Positions 45,686 through 56,500 of a DNA stretch of 64,000 nucleotides are shown here, piece after piece. The notes below the pieces were generated by a model. That model worked only from the letters and a program-made list of their open reading frames with translations, ran no database searches and was not told the DNA's origin. How positions within the stretch are numbered: the first letter of the stretch is position 1; every line of letters begins with the position of its first letter. The translations under genes and the position numbers were made by a program. The DNA comes from an uncultured Verrucomicrobiota bacterium. Lineage in GTDB: Bacteria; Verrucomicrobiota; Verrucomicrobiia; Opitutales; Seribacteraceae. The stretch covers positions 33,377 to 97,376 of the forward strand of contig CACHJU010000004.1 of assembly GCA_902580225.1 (NCBI GenBank), read 5' to 3'.

Positions 45686-46752
45686 CCATCTAAGCCATGT
45701 TGGGAGAAAAAATTCCAAATTAACTGATTGGTGTCGGATCCGCTCAAGTCGAGGTTAAACCAGTCATGACCCCCACCATTGATTTTATAATGTTCGACCC
45801 ATCCCGTACCGCCTGAATCAGAATAGACTGATTTCTCTACGCTGGTACTACCAGAAGTCAGGCTGGTCGTCACCGGGGTTGAATTGGCTCCGTTACGATT
45901 GGCCCAGTAAGAAAGAACTGTAGAAATGGCCGGGTAATCAGAATTTCCTAAGTATGGAACGACAAAGTCCGATGTTCCGTGAATATTGATCATAGGAACA
46001 GGATTGGTGGGATCGGGGTTACCCTCAAGCATGGTGCCGGAGACGGATCCGATCGCGGCGATTTTATCGCTCATGGATTTGCCGAGAAAGTAGGACATCA
46101 TCCCCCCATTGGAATAACCACAGGCATAAATACGATTTGAATTTACCTGGTAACTGGATGAAATCGAGGTAATCATAGCCTCGACAAAGCCGACATCATC
46201 AGCGGAGCTTTTATTATCTCCTCCGAGCTGGGCCGCGTTCCAGTGACTGTAGCCGCTCATGCTCGAGCCCTGTGGATAAACCAGAAGAAATATCTGGGAT
46301 TCCGACAGAGCGCGCATATCAGCACTACTCATATGTGCGGAAGAGGTGCCTCCAAATCCGTGAAAGTTAAACAGAAGAGGAACCTGTGATGATCCGTTGT
46401 AAGAGGAGGGAACATAGAGAATATATTCCCGGGTAAGACCCCCATGTGAGAGGGAAAGGTTAAAAGTACCAGTTTCAACCTGAGAACTTGAACTGGATGC
46501 ACTCCATTGTTTATTGATTGAATCAAACTGATACCATTTCTGCAGTTTATTTTTCCAAAGGTAAAAGTTTCCATCAGTTCCAGCACGCCAATAATGCCAG
46601 TCCGATTCGTCATTATTATAGACCCATGGAAATTCCTGATGCCAATTCCAATCCGCTCCCTTTAGACTTAAATCCATTGGACTAAGGAACAGACAAAAAA
46701 CAGTTAGAATCAACCCTGTTGTGTTTTTGAATGCGATGAATGCAGTTCTCAT
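45676..46752 (-). CDS. Secreted CE1/LpqC-type polyester or feruloyl esterase
   Basis: 358 residues. After the export signal comes a Trp-rich segment (WNWHQEFPWVYNNDESDWHYWRAGTDGNFYLWKNKLQKWY) also seen in other PVC surface proteins. The alpha/beta-hydrolase part has EYILYVPSSYNG, PLLFNFHGFGG (oxyanion), IYACGYSNGGMMSYFLG (G-x-S-x-G nucleophile), NIHGTSDFVVPY (Asp) and INGGGHDWFNLD (His). This is the PHB-depolymerase/feruloyl-esterase group, cleaving ester side chains on polysaccharides or polyesters. A fully secreted or surface-bound location is inferred. Confidence 0.83.
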   Translation of the reverse strand: MRTAFIAFKNTTGLILTVFCLFLSPMDLSLKGADWNWHQEFPWVYNNDESDWHYWRAGTDGNFYLWKNKLQKWYQFDSINKQWSASSSSSQVETGTFNLSLSHGGLTREYILYVPSSYNGSSQVPLLFNFHGFGGTSSAHMSSADMRALSESQIFLLVYPQGSSMSGYSHWNAAQLGGDNKSSADDVGFVEAMITSISSSYQVNSNRIYACGYSNGGMMSYFLGKSMSDKIAAIGSVSGTMLEGNPDPTNPVPMINIHGTSDFVVPYLGNSDYPAISTVLSYWANRNGANSTPVTTSLTSGSTSVEKSVYSDSGGTGWVEHYKINGGGHDWFNLDLSGSDTNQLIWNFFSQHGLDGPL

Positions 46753-46918
46753 TGGCGGACAACCAAAAACAACTTTTACCTGTGGTCAAATACTTTTAAT
46801 TAAATTCTATAATTTTATTATTTTTCAGACAAATTATGTCGTCGATCTTGACGGAAGATATCTTTGAAGTTTGAATGAGTGCAAGTATTTATCAATATTC
46901 GCTTAATTATTTTACTAA

Positions 46919-47629
46919 ATGAGAATGATCGAAATTTTTAATTCTTCATTCATTTCAATTTGGAAATGGATAGCATTCTGGATGATTTTTTTGGGTACAG
47001 CGTTTCAGCTCTACGGAGGTAATGAGAAAGTACCCAACGATATTCGCTGGATTAGGCAGTCTCTGGAATATGAGCGTTTATGCGAACAAGTTTATCAGCG
47101 ATCCACAGTTCAAATTTTAAAAATTTTGAAGAAGGAATCGAAAAAAAAGAATCTAGCGTTGGTGGTTGATCTCGATGAGACCGTGCTTAATAACAGCCTT
47201 TACCAAGTAGAAAGGTGGCAGGCTGGTCTTACTTTTACTCAGGATTCGTGGTCGGACTGGGTAAATCGGAAAGAGGCGGGATTGGTCCCAGGGGCGAAAG
47301 AATTTTTGAGTACGGTCAGGAAGAGGGGAGTCCGGGTGGTCTTCCTGAGTAACCGGATGAATCACAACCTTGAACCGACTCGGGAAAACCTGCGGCTACT
47401 AGGGGTACTGGATCCAGATGATTTATTTTTGCTCCGTCTTGATAAAGATGATCTAAAGGAGGTAAGAAGGAAGGAAGTGATGGAGGGGACGGGACGAATG
47501 AAAAAGATCGGTCCGTTACGAGTGATTGGATATGTGGGTGATCAGATGGGAGATTTTCCGAGTAATGGAGCGAAGGAGTTTGGGAAAACAAATTTTATTC
47601 TCCCTAATCCGATGTATGGTAAATGGTAA
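46919..47629 (+). CDS. HAD-family acid phosphatase (subfamily IIIB), exported
   Basis: 236 residues. A membrane/export segment (WIAFWMIFLGTAFQLYGG) precedes ALVVDLDETVLNNSLYQ, the DxD nucleophile motif I. GVRVVFLSNRMNHN is motif II and IGYVGDQMGDFPS motif III/IV. This matches class B/e(P4)-like acid phosphatases (5'-nucleotidase lipoproteins), though no lipobox Cys is visible. Likely periplasmic nucleotide or phosphomonoester cleavage. It ends 10 bp from the convergent pseudogene. Confidence 0.83.
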   Translation: MRMIEIFNSSFISIWKWIAFWMIFLGTAFQLYGGNEKVPNDIRWIRQSLEYERLCEQVYQRSTVQILKILKKESKKKNLALVVDLDETVLNNSLYQVERWQAGLTFTQDSWSDWVNRKEAGLVPGAKEFLSTVRKRGVRVVFLSNRMNHNLEPTRENLRLLGVLDPDDLFLLRLDKDDLKEVRRKEVMEGTGRMKKIGPLRVIGYVGDQMGDFPSNGAKEFGKTNFILPNPMYGKW

Positions 47630-47639
47630 ATCGGAAATA

Positions 47640-48672
47640 CTATTCATACTTCCACTTCATAATCCAGGGATCGTGAAATTTGGACTGAGCGTTTTTCAAT
47701 TTTTCTTTGTAGCGTTCAAGTTGAGCGGCGTATTTTGGATCGCCGGCAAGGTTATTGGCTTCGTGGGGATCCTGATCGATTTTGAAGAATTCGAATTCCG
47801 GACGATGGATATATTCTTGCACGGTTTTTTGCCCGTAGGGTACACTGATTGATTTTTGATACTGAGCATGAAAACTGCTGGCGGCCCATAGGTTGGAAGC
47901 GAAGGGATAGGGGAGTGGATGGGCAAGGTTCCAAATCAATTTGTATTCGGCGTCCCGAATGACCCGCATTGGATAATACATTTGAATTTCATGAAAGGTG
48001 TGGGAGGCAAAGACTTCATTCCAGTGTTTTTTTCCTGAATTTCCGAGAACCGATAGCCAGGATTTGCCATGATAGGTAGAGAGTTTACTGGAGGATCCCC
48101 GGTTTTCCTTGGCAACATAGGGTTTGTCCTTCCAGTCATGTGATTTCCTGTCAGGTTTATTTCCAAATAGGTCTGGTTTGAGAGTCCTTTTTGAACTTTT
48201 ATCTTTTCCTCCCCCACGATGAGGGTCCGGGGTGGCAAAATAAAGAAAGAAAGGTTGGTCGCTTTTAACGGAAATGAATTCGCGTGTTTGCTCGGCCATT
48301 TGAACTGCATTTCGAGGGTTTCCTCTTAGGTAATTATCAAACCGAAAGATTTCTTCAGGAGAGACATGGTATTTTCCTATGTGGCCTGTTCGATAGCCTG
48401 CGTATGAGAGATTACGGGGAAGTAAAGTAGGTTGAAAATTTATGAAAGGAGTGTTGATGACCGTATTTTTCGTTAGCGTGGTTATGAAGTCCACTCATAA
48501 CCACGGATCGACTTGCCGAGCAGCTTGCAGTAGTGGCAAATGCATTGGAAAATAAATTGCCATCTGCAGTAAGAGCATCAATCGAAGGGGTCTTGGCTAT
48601 TTGATCTCCATAACATCCGAGGGTGCGGGACTGGTCATCGGTGATGAAAAAGATTATATTTTTTTCTGCCAC
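47640..48672 (-). pseudogene. Sulfatase pseudogene: frameshift and internal deletion
   Basis: The N-terminal part (48412-48672) reads NIIFFITDDQSRTLGCYG and ASCSASRSVVMSGLHNHAN, with the C-x-A-x-R formylglycine site, then stops. The C-terminal part (47640-48494) continues in another frame as LSYAGYRTGHIGKYHVSPEEIF. The shift lies near 48420-48460, at AAATTTTCAACC on the coding strand. Between DPHRGGG and SWLSVLGNSGKKHWNEVF the sequence is about 60 residues where related heparan-type sulfatases have roughly 200, so the segment with the second metal site is missing. No signal peptide precedes it. A dead relative of the sulfatase class, not of the gene at 35269. Confidence 0.8.
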
Positions 48673-49077
48673 ATTCAGACCTTAAAATTCTACAAAAAAA
48701 CAAAATGGTGCTGAGATCATAAAGTAATTCCATAGGTTGAATAGTTGTGAAAAGACACTGATGTGAATTTGTAAAATGAAATATATTATCAGGATTGTTA
48801 ATTCTAAATTAATATATCATATGTAAGGAAAATCTATACCTAGGCTAATAGTTTAATAAATTAATTAAAATTAACGATAAAATTATTGTACTAAATATTT
48901 AATATTGTTAAAAGTGCTATTTTTATGGTTAGCTTAATAACTTTTCTTTTAAATTTTTTATGGATTAATTTAAAATAAATATCATTATTTATTCACACAT
49001 GAAATTATTATTTACTAAATTAAATTAGATTAATAAAGGTATTGTTAAGTAATTATTTATATACAACCACTCAAATC
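48673..49077 (+). other. AT-rich leader of the GTPase operon
   Basis: About 400 bases without a gene, composed almost entirely of A and T. The promoter of the four-gene operon must lie here, but no clear -35/-10 pair or palindrome stands out. The composition is sharply different from the pseudogene next to it, suggesting the left edge of a transferred segment. Confidence 0.5.
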
Positions 49078-50898
49078 ATGTTCGGGAAAATTGTTAAAAT
49101 AAGTATTGCTAATTTAGTTTCAACTGAAATTAGGCAGATTCAAAAGTTCCCTTTTAAGTTTGGTTCTTCAACTTCGTCTGATTGGGTTTTAGGTTCAACT
49201 AGTGCTCCCTGGAGTAAGTCTTCTGTTTGCTTCTATAAGGAAAATTCTAAAATTCAACTTAAGGTAGAAAATACTGTTAATAATTTTGGTCATGGATGTT
49301 TTCCTATAATGCTGAACGGAGAGGCATTGACGAAATCAACAGAAATCGAAAATGGAAAATCTTATCTTTTAAAAATTGACGACCAATTCTTTGTTTTCGA
49401 CCTAGATAGTGATATTGATCATTGGCAAACTTCCCTTTCTTTTAATTCATGGGACATCTTTGATATTCCAAGGAACCAGTTGCTGGCTACTACCAGAATT
49501 GAGCAAGTTACCGAAACTATTTTGAATATGGGGCATAAGTTTGAGAACTGTGCTGTAAGGCCTACTGGAATAGATATTCCTGCTACCTGGGTTACTTTGC
49601 TACCTGATATCGTAGGAGTGCCAGTATATGATGAAGAGGAAAACGCGACTAAAGAAACAGAGTTAGATGAAGAGATTATTAATGAGGTAGTACCCACAGA
49701 GAAAGGTGAGTTTGTATGCCCTATCTGTTGGCAACATTTTGATGGTAAGCACATTTTAAGCATTGCGTCCCATCCTTCATTAATAGGGGATGAAATTTTG
49801 GGCGATCGTGAGATGAGAAGATTTTCCCCAACCCAATTTGATGATAACGGAAATGCCCTGGATGCGATGGGTTTACAAGTTCCTGATATGGCATGCCCCC
49901 ATTGTCATCATCGATTACCCCTTGGCTTTACCGAAATGCCTCAGAATATTTTTTCAGTTGTGGGTGCACCTGCATCCGGAAAATCGTACTATTTATCTAT
50001 TCTTATACAACAACTCAAAAGGTGTATGTTTGAAAATTTTGACATTACTTTTTCTGATCAAGACCCCGAGTATAATATTGAATTAAATGCGGCAATTAAT
50101 CGTCTTTTCTCAGCGAAGACTCCAGAGCAGGGAAGAATTATTAAAACTCAATTAACTGGTGGGGTTTACAGAAGGGTACAAAGAAGTGGTCAGGATGTGG
50201 ATTTGCCCAAACCATACATCTATAATTTGGCTAATAATCAAAACGAGGGTAATGAAAAATGCTTAGTTTTTTACGATAACGCTGGAGAGCACTTTCTACC
50301 TGTTAATAGTACTTCTGCGGACTTTCATATTTTACACGTTGCAATGGCGAAATCGATATTCTTTATCTTTGATCCGATATCAAATTTAGAATTTAAGAGA
50401 AAACTAACCGGTGTGGATAGCGTTCAACTCGACCTCGAAGATTATGAACCTGACCAGCAAGATGTAATTTTGGCCCAGATGAATGTTAAAATTAAAAAAG
50501 CATTAGGGCACTCTTTTGCCAGTAAACTTGATTTGCCATTTTCAGTGATTGTAGGGAAAAGTGATGTTTGGTCCAAGATTATGGATGATTTTGACAGAAT
50601 AGAAAATCCAATGAGAAACGGAGGAATTGATTTGGAAATCTTAAATCGTAACTCTGATTTGACCCGGAAATTTCTTTCAAAGTTATGCCCAGCTGTAGTA
50701 GGTGGTGCAGAAAAATTGTCTTCCAATGTGAGGTATTTCCCGGTTAGTGCATTTGGTCATAAACCAAAAACATTCACGGACTCAAACGGTGAAGAGCAAA
50801 TTGCTCCTGACCCCCAAGCCATAGATCCTAAATTAATTGAAATTCCAACCATCTGGGCTTTATCTCAAATTGCTCCTGATTTAGTTCCCCATGTTTAA
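49078..50898 (+). CDS. FHA-like / zinc-ribbon / double-GTPase-2-like GTPase
   Basis: 606 residues from ATG 49078 (the track's TTG start adds 12). The N-terminal region (KFPFKFGSSTSSDWVLGS, then IMLNGEALTKSTEIENGKSYLLKI) looks like a degenerate FHA domain. CPICWQHFDG and CPHCHHRLP form a split zinc ribbon. The GTPase core is FSVVGAPASGKSYYLSIL (P-loop near 295-305), CLVFYDNAGEHFLP (DxxG, G3) and FSVIVGKSDVW (TKxD-like, G4). Order and Zn-ribbon position match the DO-GTPase2 class as I recall it from genome surveys of conflict systems. It is the first gene of a tight operon; a switch or sensor is expected. Confidence 0.72.
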   Translation: MFGKIVKISIANLVSTEIRQIQKFPFKFGSSTSSDWVLGSTSAPWSKSSVCFYKENSKIQLKVENTVNNFGHGCFPIMLNGEALTKSTEIENGKSYLLKIDDQFFVFDLDSDIDHWQTSLSFNSWDIFDIPRNQLLATTRIEQVTETILNMGHKFENCAVRPTGIDIPATWVTLLPDIVGVPVYDEEENATKETELDEEIINEVVPTEKGEFVCPICWQHFDGKHILSIASHPSLIGDEILGDREMRRFSPTQFDDNGNALDAMGLQVPDMACPHCHHRLPLGFTEMPQNIFSVVGAPASGKSYYLSILIQQLKRCMFENFDITFSDQDPEYNIELNAAINRLFSAKTPEQGRIIKTQLTGGVYRRVQRSGQDVDLPKPYIYNLANNQNEGNEKCLVFYDNAGEHFLPVNSTSADFHILHVAMAKSIFFIFDPISNLEFKRKLTGVDSVQLDLEDYEPDQQDVILAQMNVKIKKALGHSFASKLDLPFSVIVGKSDVWSKIMDDFDRIENPMRNGGIDLEILNRNSDLTRKFLSKLCPAVVGGAEKLSSNVRYFPVSAFGHKPKTFTDSNGEEQIAPDPQAIDPKLIEIPTIWALSQIAPDLVPHV

Positions 50899-50901
50899 AA
50901 A

Positions 50902-53517
50902 ATGCCCAAGGAATTAATATTTACCAGCGTTCCAAACGGACTAAAACCTGGATCGAGTGGATATTGCACGGTTGCACGACATCAGAATCTTGACCACCTT
51001 TTAGAAAGGGAGCTTGAGAGGTTAAGTTTTTATGAAATGGGAACTGGGCTTAAGCCTGTTATTCATGCTTATCGAACCCTTAGCTTGGCTTCAGGAGTTT
51101 ATCTTGTTTTAAGTCGTATTTGTTATGCTGGGAACGACCATACTGGTCGAACTAATTACCTAGCTCATCACTTGGTTTTTGAAGAATCTGAGTTGTCTTC
51201 TATGCCCAATCTTTCTCCTGTAGATTTTTTCATGGATCCAATTGGTTGGCTGAATGAATGGCCAAAGGGAAAGCAACCTGTAATTTACAACGACGGAGAG
51301 GGTGAGAAATCTCCATTTTGTGATCCATCAAAATTATTAACAAATGAGCACTGGCAGTCAGTAACCGGTAACCAAAGAAATGTTTACGAACCAATCTACA
51401 GGATAAATTGGGGTTTTATTTGCGAAGACGGTTCACATGAGCTTTCCCTTTCCTTAATCCAGGAATTGTGCTCGTTGCCCGAAGTTAATTACCAACTAGC
51501 TTGGTTGAAATTTTCGTTTACCACATTTTTGCAGAAGTCTGATAATCCTTCTGATTTCTATTTTGTATGTGGTCCAGCTTCCGGTGCGATAGCGGGTTTA
51601 AATTTAAATTTTCTATACCTTGGTAATTCGTCAGGAAATTGCTTTAAAGCTAGCGGTTCCAATTCATTAGGATCGCTTGTTCCACAGCATAAAGAAACAA
51701 CCTTTAAACAGGTTGTTGTAAATGATGAATTAAGCACAACAAGTAATAGGCAAATTCAAGAAACTGTTCAGGTTTCTGAAGTTCAAAATCAGAATTTGAA
51801 TGTGGTGGATTATCAAGCGCCCACATATGCCCAAGTGGTGACACCGGAATCCGCATCGAATGCTGATGCTCAAGAAGGACCATACCAGGATAAAAGTTCC
51901 AAGAAATTGATTATTTCTGCGATTGTAGTAGTCCTTTTGTTTTTGTTAGGTGGTGCTTCTTTTTTGATTATAAAATTCAATCAAGTGGAAGAGTCTGAGT
52001 ATACTCAAGTTGAAGAACCTTTAGATGAAGGCATTCAAACTACAAAAAAGCCGGATACGCCTGATTCCGTTTCAATTGAAAAATCTGAAGAGATAACTCC
52101 CATAAAAACGATTCCATCCACAAAATCGAACGAAATTGAAGAACCTAAAACTAAAATCGAAACTCCCTCATTCCCTGCACCTGATTATCCAGAGAAATGG
52201 ATTTTAGAGCAAAAAGAAGAATATAAGGATTCTCTTACCGAGATTGTATTGGTTTCTAGTTTTAATCTTGAAGAAATAAAGAACTCAGAAGTTTACGCCT
52301 GGTCAAAAAATAATCAAAAGTTTGAATGGCAAGACACAATCAGTGAATCGGTAAATGTAGAAACTATTTTAGCTTCAAGAACAGAAATAATGAAAAAAGG
52401 GGGGTTTGAAACTGAAAAACTAGTGGTAAGGGTTAAGAATACTGGACCTCGAATGATTGTTAAGGCAAGTTCTTTCTCCGTGGGGTTATTATTTGATAAG
52501 AAATTAACTTGTTCGACATACCAAGATCTCATTGAATCAGTCAAAGAGCTTTTTGCAGTTTGTGGAACTCCTAAAGATTCAGATCAAAAATTACCTTCTG
52601 ACTTCCTGAATTTACCACCAGACTTGAAAAATGTTTTTAAAGATTCTAAAGATTTTGATGCTTTGATAAAAAATTGTGGTGTAATGTTAGAAGAAATAGA
52701 TTTGAAAAAATACAATCAAATTGATTCCAAAATCATTGATCTGCGTTTAATTAATGTTGTTCGGTATTTCTGCAATGACCATTATGAAAATTTAGTGCGA
52801 AATTCCTCTAATAAAGAGAATTTGAATAAGATATTGGATGAAAAAAATGAAAAAATTTCTGAAGCAAGAGATCAAATAAAACAGGTTTTTCCATGGGTTT
52901 GGGAACAATCGTCAACTGAATGGAATATTGGAGGAAATAAACTTGTTCTGGAATTGCAAAAGAAAATCAATGAAGAATTTGAGAATTCAGGATTCAAATC
53001 ACCTAATATAAGGATTGCTGGGAAATTTCCTAATATTCCTGAGAACCCAAAGAATGATTCAGGCAAAAAAGGCGATATAAGTTTGGAAAAGGAAAAAATA
53101 AAACTAATAGATGAAATTAATCTTACTGAGGAAAGGGAAGGAAATTTTAAACAGAGTTTTATGCGAAATGAAAGGGCAGAAAAAGAACAAAATAAAGAGA
53201 AATTCAAACCTCCAGCGGCTGAAATTAAATGGGAAGGAGTAAAGCATAAGAGGTTTAAAAAATACATTGGGGAGATTCTCTCTGGAATGGAAAAAAGGTT
53301 GATAGAATTAAATAATATTAAAAACCTCGGATACGCTTTTGAAAAAGTTAAGGTCCATTCTCCTTATCGGTATGAAGATGTTTTGCCTAAATTAAAAAAA
53401 ATATTGGACAAATTGAATTATTTATTCAATGCAGTAGAAAATTTTCAAGATAGAGAAGAAACTTGGAAAGTTAATTTAAATGGCAGAACAATTATTGAAG
53501 TCATCCCCGACAAATGA
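50902..53517 (+). CDS. GAP1-N2-like GTPase-associated protein, membrane-anchored
   Basis: 871 residues, 3 bp after the GTPase gene. The N-terminal ~220 residues (ELIFTSVPNGLKPGSSGYCTVARHQNLDHLLERELERLSFYE, NYLAHHLVFEESEL) match the GAP1-N2 domain, known from its link with DO-GTPases. A single TM helix (KKLIISAIVVVLLFLLGGASFLIIKF) sits near 331-357. After it come acidic Pro/Glu linkers and then a ~430-residue region of unknown fold with charged helices. N-terminus inside, C-terminus outside is the simple topology. It probably controls or is controlled by the GTPase. Confidence 0.7.
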   Translation: MPKELIFTSVPNGLKPGSSGYCTVARHQNLDHLLERELERLSFYEMGTGLKPVIHAYRTLSLASGVYLVLSRICYAGNDHTGRTNYLAHHLVFEESELSSMPNLSPVDFFMDPIGWLNEWPKGKQPVIYNDGEGEKSPFCDPSKLLTNEHWQSVTGNQRNVYEPIYRINWGFICEDGSHELSLSLIQELCSLPEVNYQLAWLKFSFTTFLQKSDNPSDFYFVCGPASGAIAGLNLNFLYLGNSSGNCFKASGSNSLGSLVPQHKETTFKQVVVNDELSTTSNRQIQETVQVSEVQNQNLNVVDYQAPTYAQVVTPESASNADAQEGPYQDKSSKKLIISAIVVVLLFLLGGASFLIIKFNQVEESEYTQVEEPLDEGIQTTKKPDTPDSVSIEKSEEITPIKTIPSTKSNEIEEPKTKIETPSFPAPDYPEKWILEQKEEYKDSLTEIVLVSSFNLEEIKNSEVYAWSKNNQKFEWQDTISESVNVETILASRTEIMKKGGFETEKLVVRVKNTGPRMIVKASSFSVGLLFDKKLTCSTYQDLIESVKELFAVCGTPKDSDQKLPSDFLNLPPDLKNVFKDSKDFDALIKNCGVMLEEIDLKKYNQIDSKIIDLRLINVVRYFCNDHYENLVRNSSNKENLNKILDEKNEKISEARDQIKQVFPWVWEQSSTEWNIGGNKLVLELQKKINEEFENSGFKSPNIRIAGKFPNIPENPKNDSGKKGDISLEKEKIKLIDEINLTEEREGNFKQSFMRNERAEKEQNKEKFKPPAAEIKWEGVKHKRFKKYIGEILSGMEKRLIELNNIKNLGYAFEKVKVHSPYRYEDVLPKLKKILDKLNYLFNAVENFQDREETWKVNLNGRTIIEVIPDK

Positions 53518-56500
53518 AGGAAGCAAGATTAATCGACGAAATTAATCTCGCATTGCGGGATGATTCAGTATCTGCCATTGGCAGTATTTTGGGTCCAAGG
53601 TATTCGCAACTTAGAGTTGAAGTAAATAATCGCTTGGCTAAGTGCATTGAACATATCAGGTCCAAAAATGAGGTGGCAGCTTTGCAGGAAGCTCAATTTG
53701 CTCCTCCTTTATTAGACTTAGTAGAATTGTTATCATTTCCCAAAGTGAATCAATGGGAGAAGTTTCTGAAGGAAAATGGTATTGAAATCGGACCGAGGTT
53801 TGATGCCAAACACTTGGAGATGATTGGTTCACTTTATACCAAGAGGATTGATGGAAGTGACCCTTTGTACAAAGATTTAGCCTTTGCGATGCGAACAAAA
53901 GATTTTCAAAATGCATTGTTATACCTTCGTCTAATTCGGCAAAAGAATCCGGACGACACCAATGCAAAAGAACAATTGCAGAAGGTTGAGAAACGAATTC
54001 AATCGGAAAAATTAGAAATCATCGGAAAACTGGTCGAGCAGAAAGATGAGGATGAGTTTTTGGTATTTATGAACTCTTTTGAATCCGAACCATGGGAAAA
54101 TCAACCCGAGGGATCAATATTAGTAGGAGCGAAACAGCATTTACAAAAGATAGAACAAAAAAGTGCATTGCTGCAATGTCAGGAAAATATAAAGAAAATT
54201 CATAAATTTTTTGATTCCAAGGATTGGCGTAGTGCGATTCCATTTCTTTCCTCAATTAAGCAGTCAGTTAGTAATCATGGTTTGTCTTTGAATCAGAATT
54301 ATGAGGATGGTTCTGAAAAATCCTTTCAGTCTCAACTTGATTTGTTTGAAAATTGGATTGTTAATGAAACTACAATTGAAAGAAAGAGACGAGAAGACGA
54401 ATCGAGATTAAATCGATTAAAAAAACTATTAGAACAAATTGATGATAACAAACTTTCAGCTTCTCGCCGAGTTTCTGAACTGAGAACTGATCTAATAAAA
54501 CTTAATGTAATCGTCAGGGAAATTGAAGCTGCAAAACAGGACTTAGGGAAAAAAGAATTAGCCCAAGTTAAGGAGGCTCAAAATAACTTAAATAAAAGTA
54601 TTAGGGAAAAGAAAAATAAGGTTCGAATGCTTGTTGGATTAGCAAGCGTAGTTGTAATTTCAGTAGGGGTTGGATGTTTTCTTTTTGTTTTTGAATCTTT
54701 GGAAAGAAAAGAAGAATTAAATCTTCTTAACAAAGGGATGCTAAAATATTCTAATGTTCTAGAACTAGAGGGTTTTCTCGATGATTTTGAAAAAAATTAT
54801 CAACAGCGTACGAATGATGTTGAATTTTCTGCTTTGATAAAAAAAGGACGCGCGAACATAGAAAATGATTTAACTTTGTTAACTAATTTCCAAAACCGAA
54901 TGGAACTCTTTGAGCAGGCTTTAGCAAAGGTTGATCAGGTTGATGATTTATCTAAATTAAATCTCGATCGGACTTCATTAAAACTTTCCGTAAATAAGCT
55001 AAATATCGCCTTTCGACCATTACAGTTAGATCGAATGGAGCAATCTGATATCGCCTGGAATAAAAGAAGAGATCAATTACAGGTAGATATTTCTAAAAGC
55101 TTAAATGCTGATCTTGATGGGATTAGGGAATTCTCTGATGAAAATGTGAATTCTAAACAAATTACATCAGTATTAAGGGAAAAATTACATATGCTAAATG
55201 GCAAGTTGGTTGCTTTGGAAAATCAACTTTCTCAATTCTCTGGAATTGAGGAATTAGGGCTTTCTTCTGCACAAGAAGATTTACTAAATTCAATTCGTCA
55301 AAATTACAAAAAATGTAAAGATGACTTAAACTCGTTCGATCAAGCGATTTTAAAACTCGATGATGCTAATTCTACCCCTTCTTATTTTAATGCACTGAAA
55401 TCGTTGACTGCGCTTCCTTTTTCAAATGAACCGATTGTCAATAATTCTAAAACAATACAATCCCGTGGGAATTTAGTTTTAAATATGCCTGCAACCGTAT
55501 TTTTGCCAAAAAATCCTTCGCTATGGAAGTCTGCGCCAAAACAAATCAGTTCATCTTACAGGCCAACTACATTAGTTAAAAGTGAGATTGATATATTAAA
55601 AAAAATCTTTGTTGAAAAAAGATTACAAAAAGTAATGGCCAATCAATTTGCCGTCCTCAAAAATTCAGCAATGGAAAAAGATATTGGAGGGTGGAAAGTA
55701 TCAAATAAACAAAATCAGACACGAATTATTTATTCAATAGGATCACCTGAGGACCCTATTGTGGAATTCAAGTCCAGTACATCTTATGGCAGTTACTTAA
55801 TGAAACAAAATGTTCTTCAAATATTTGCCAATGGAACGAAACGAACATCTTACAAGAGCGAATGGCGTGGTGTGAATAGGGATTTAAAAAAGGCGGGTAA
55901 TGGAGGTGTTTTTGTGACAGGTGACTTACTAATGGGAGGAAAATTTTTTGAGGAACATTCTCATCTGTCGAAAGAATCGAAATATATATTTGGTGAGGGC
56001 AAGGACGGGGGCGTGGTAATTAATATGTTTGAAATCCCAAAAGTTAAGATTCCGTTACTCAAGTTTTTGGACGATTTACAAGGTGAAGAAATTAATGTTT
56101 TGATTAAGGCTTTTATTCAAATAAATATGGTTGAAACAATGAAGGTTCGACCTGGAGAATGGGGTTTAGCCAATAATCCGGGGGGAACAATTTCTGTTTT
56201 GCAAGATCAGGAAAAACTTAAAAGTATTGTGGGTGAACAGGATCTAGTATCTGAGTGGTATAAATTTTTATCTTCTAATGAAAATGAAAAGAAATCTGCG
56301 TTACACATCAACTTAGTAAAATTTTATACCCGAAGTGCTGGAAGTTCTTACTACAAAGAAGTCAGATTTTTCGAGAAATTTTGGAAAGAATTACTGAAGT
56401 CAGATTTTACTTACCAAGGGTATTGTAAACCAGATGACACTTGGAGTATTCCCAAAAACATTTCTTCCTGGGGATTATATAAAGATACAAGTCGTATTTC

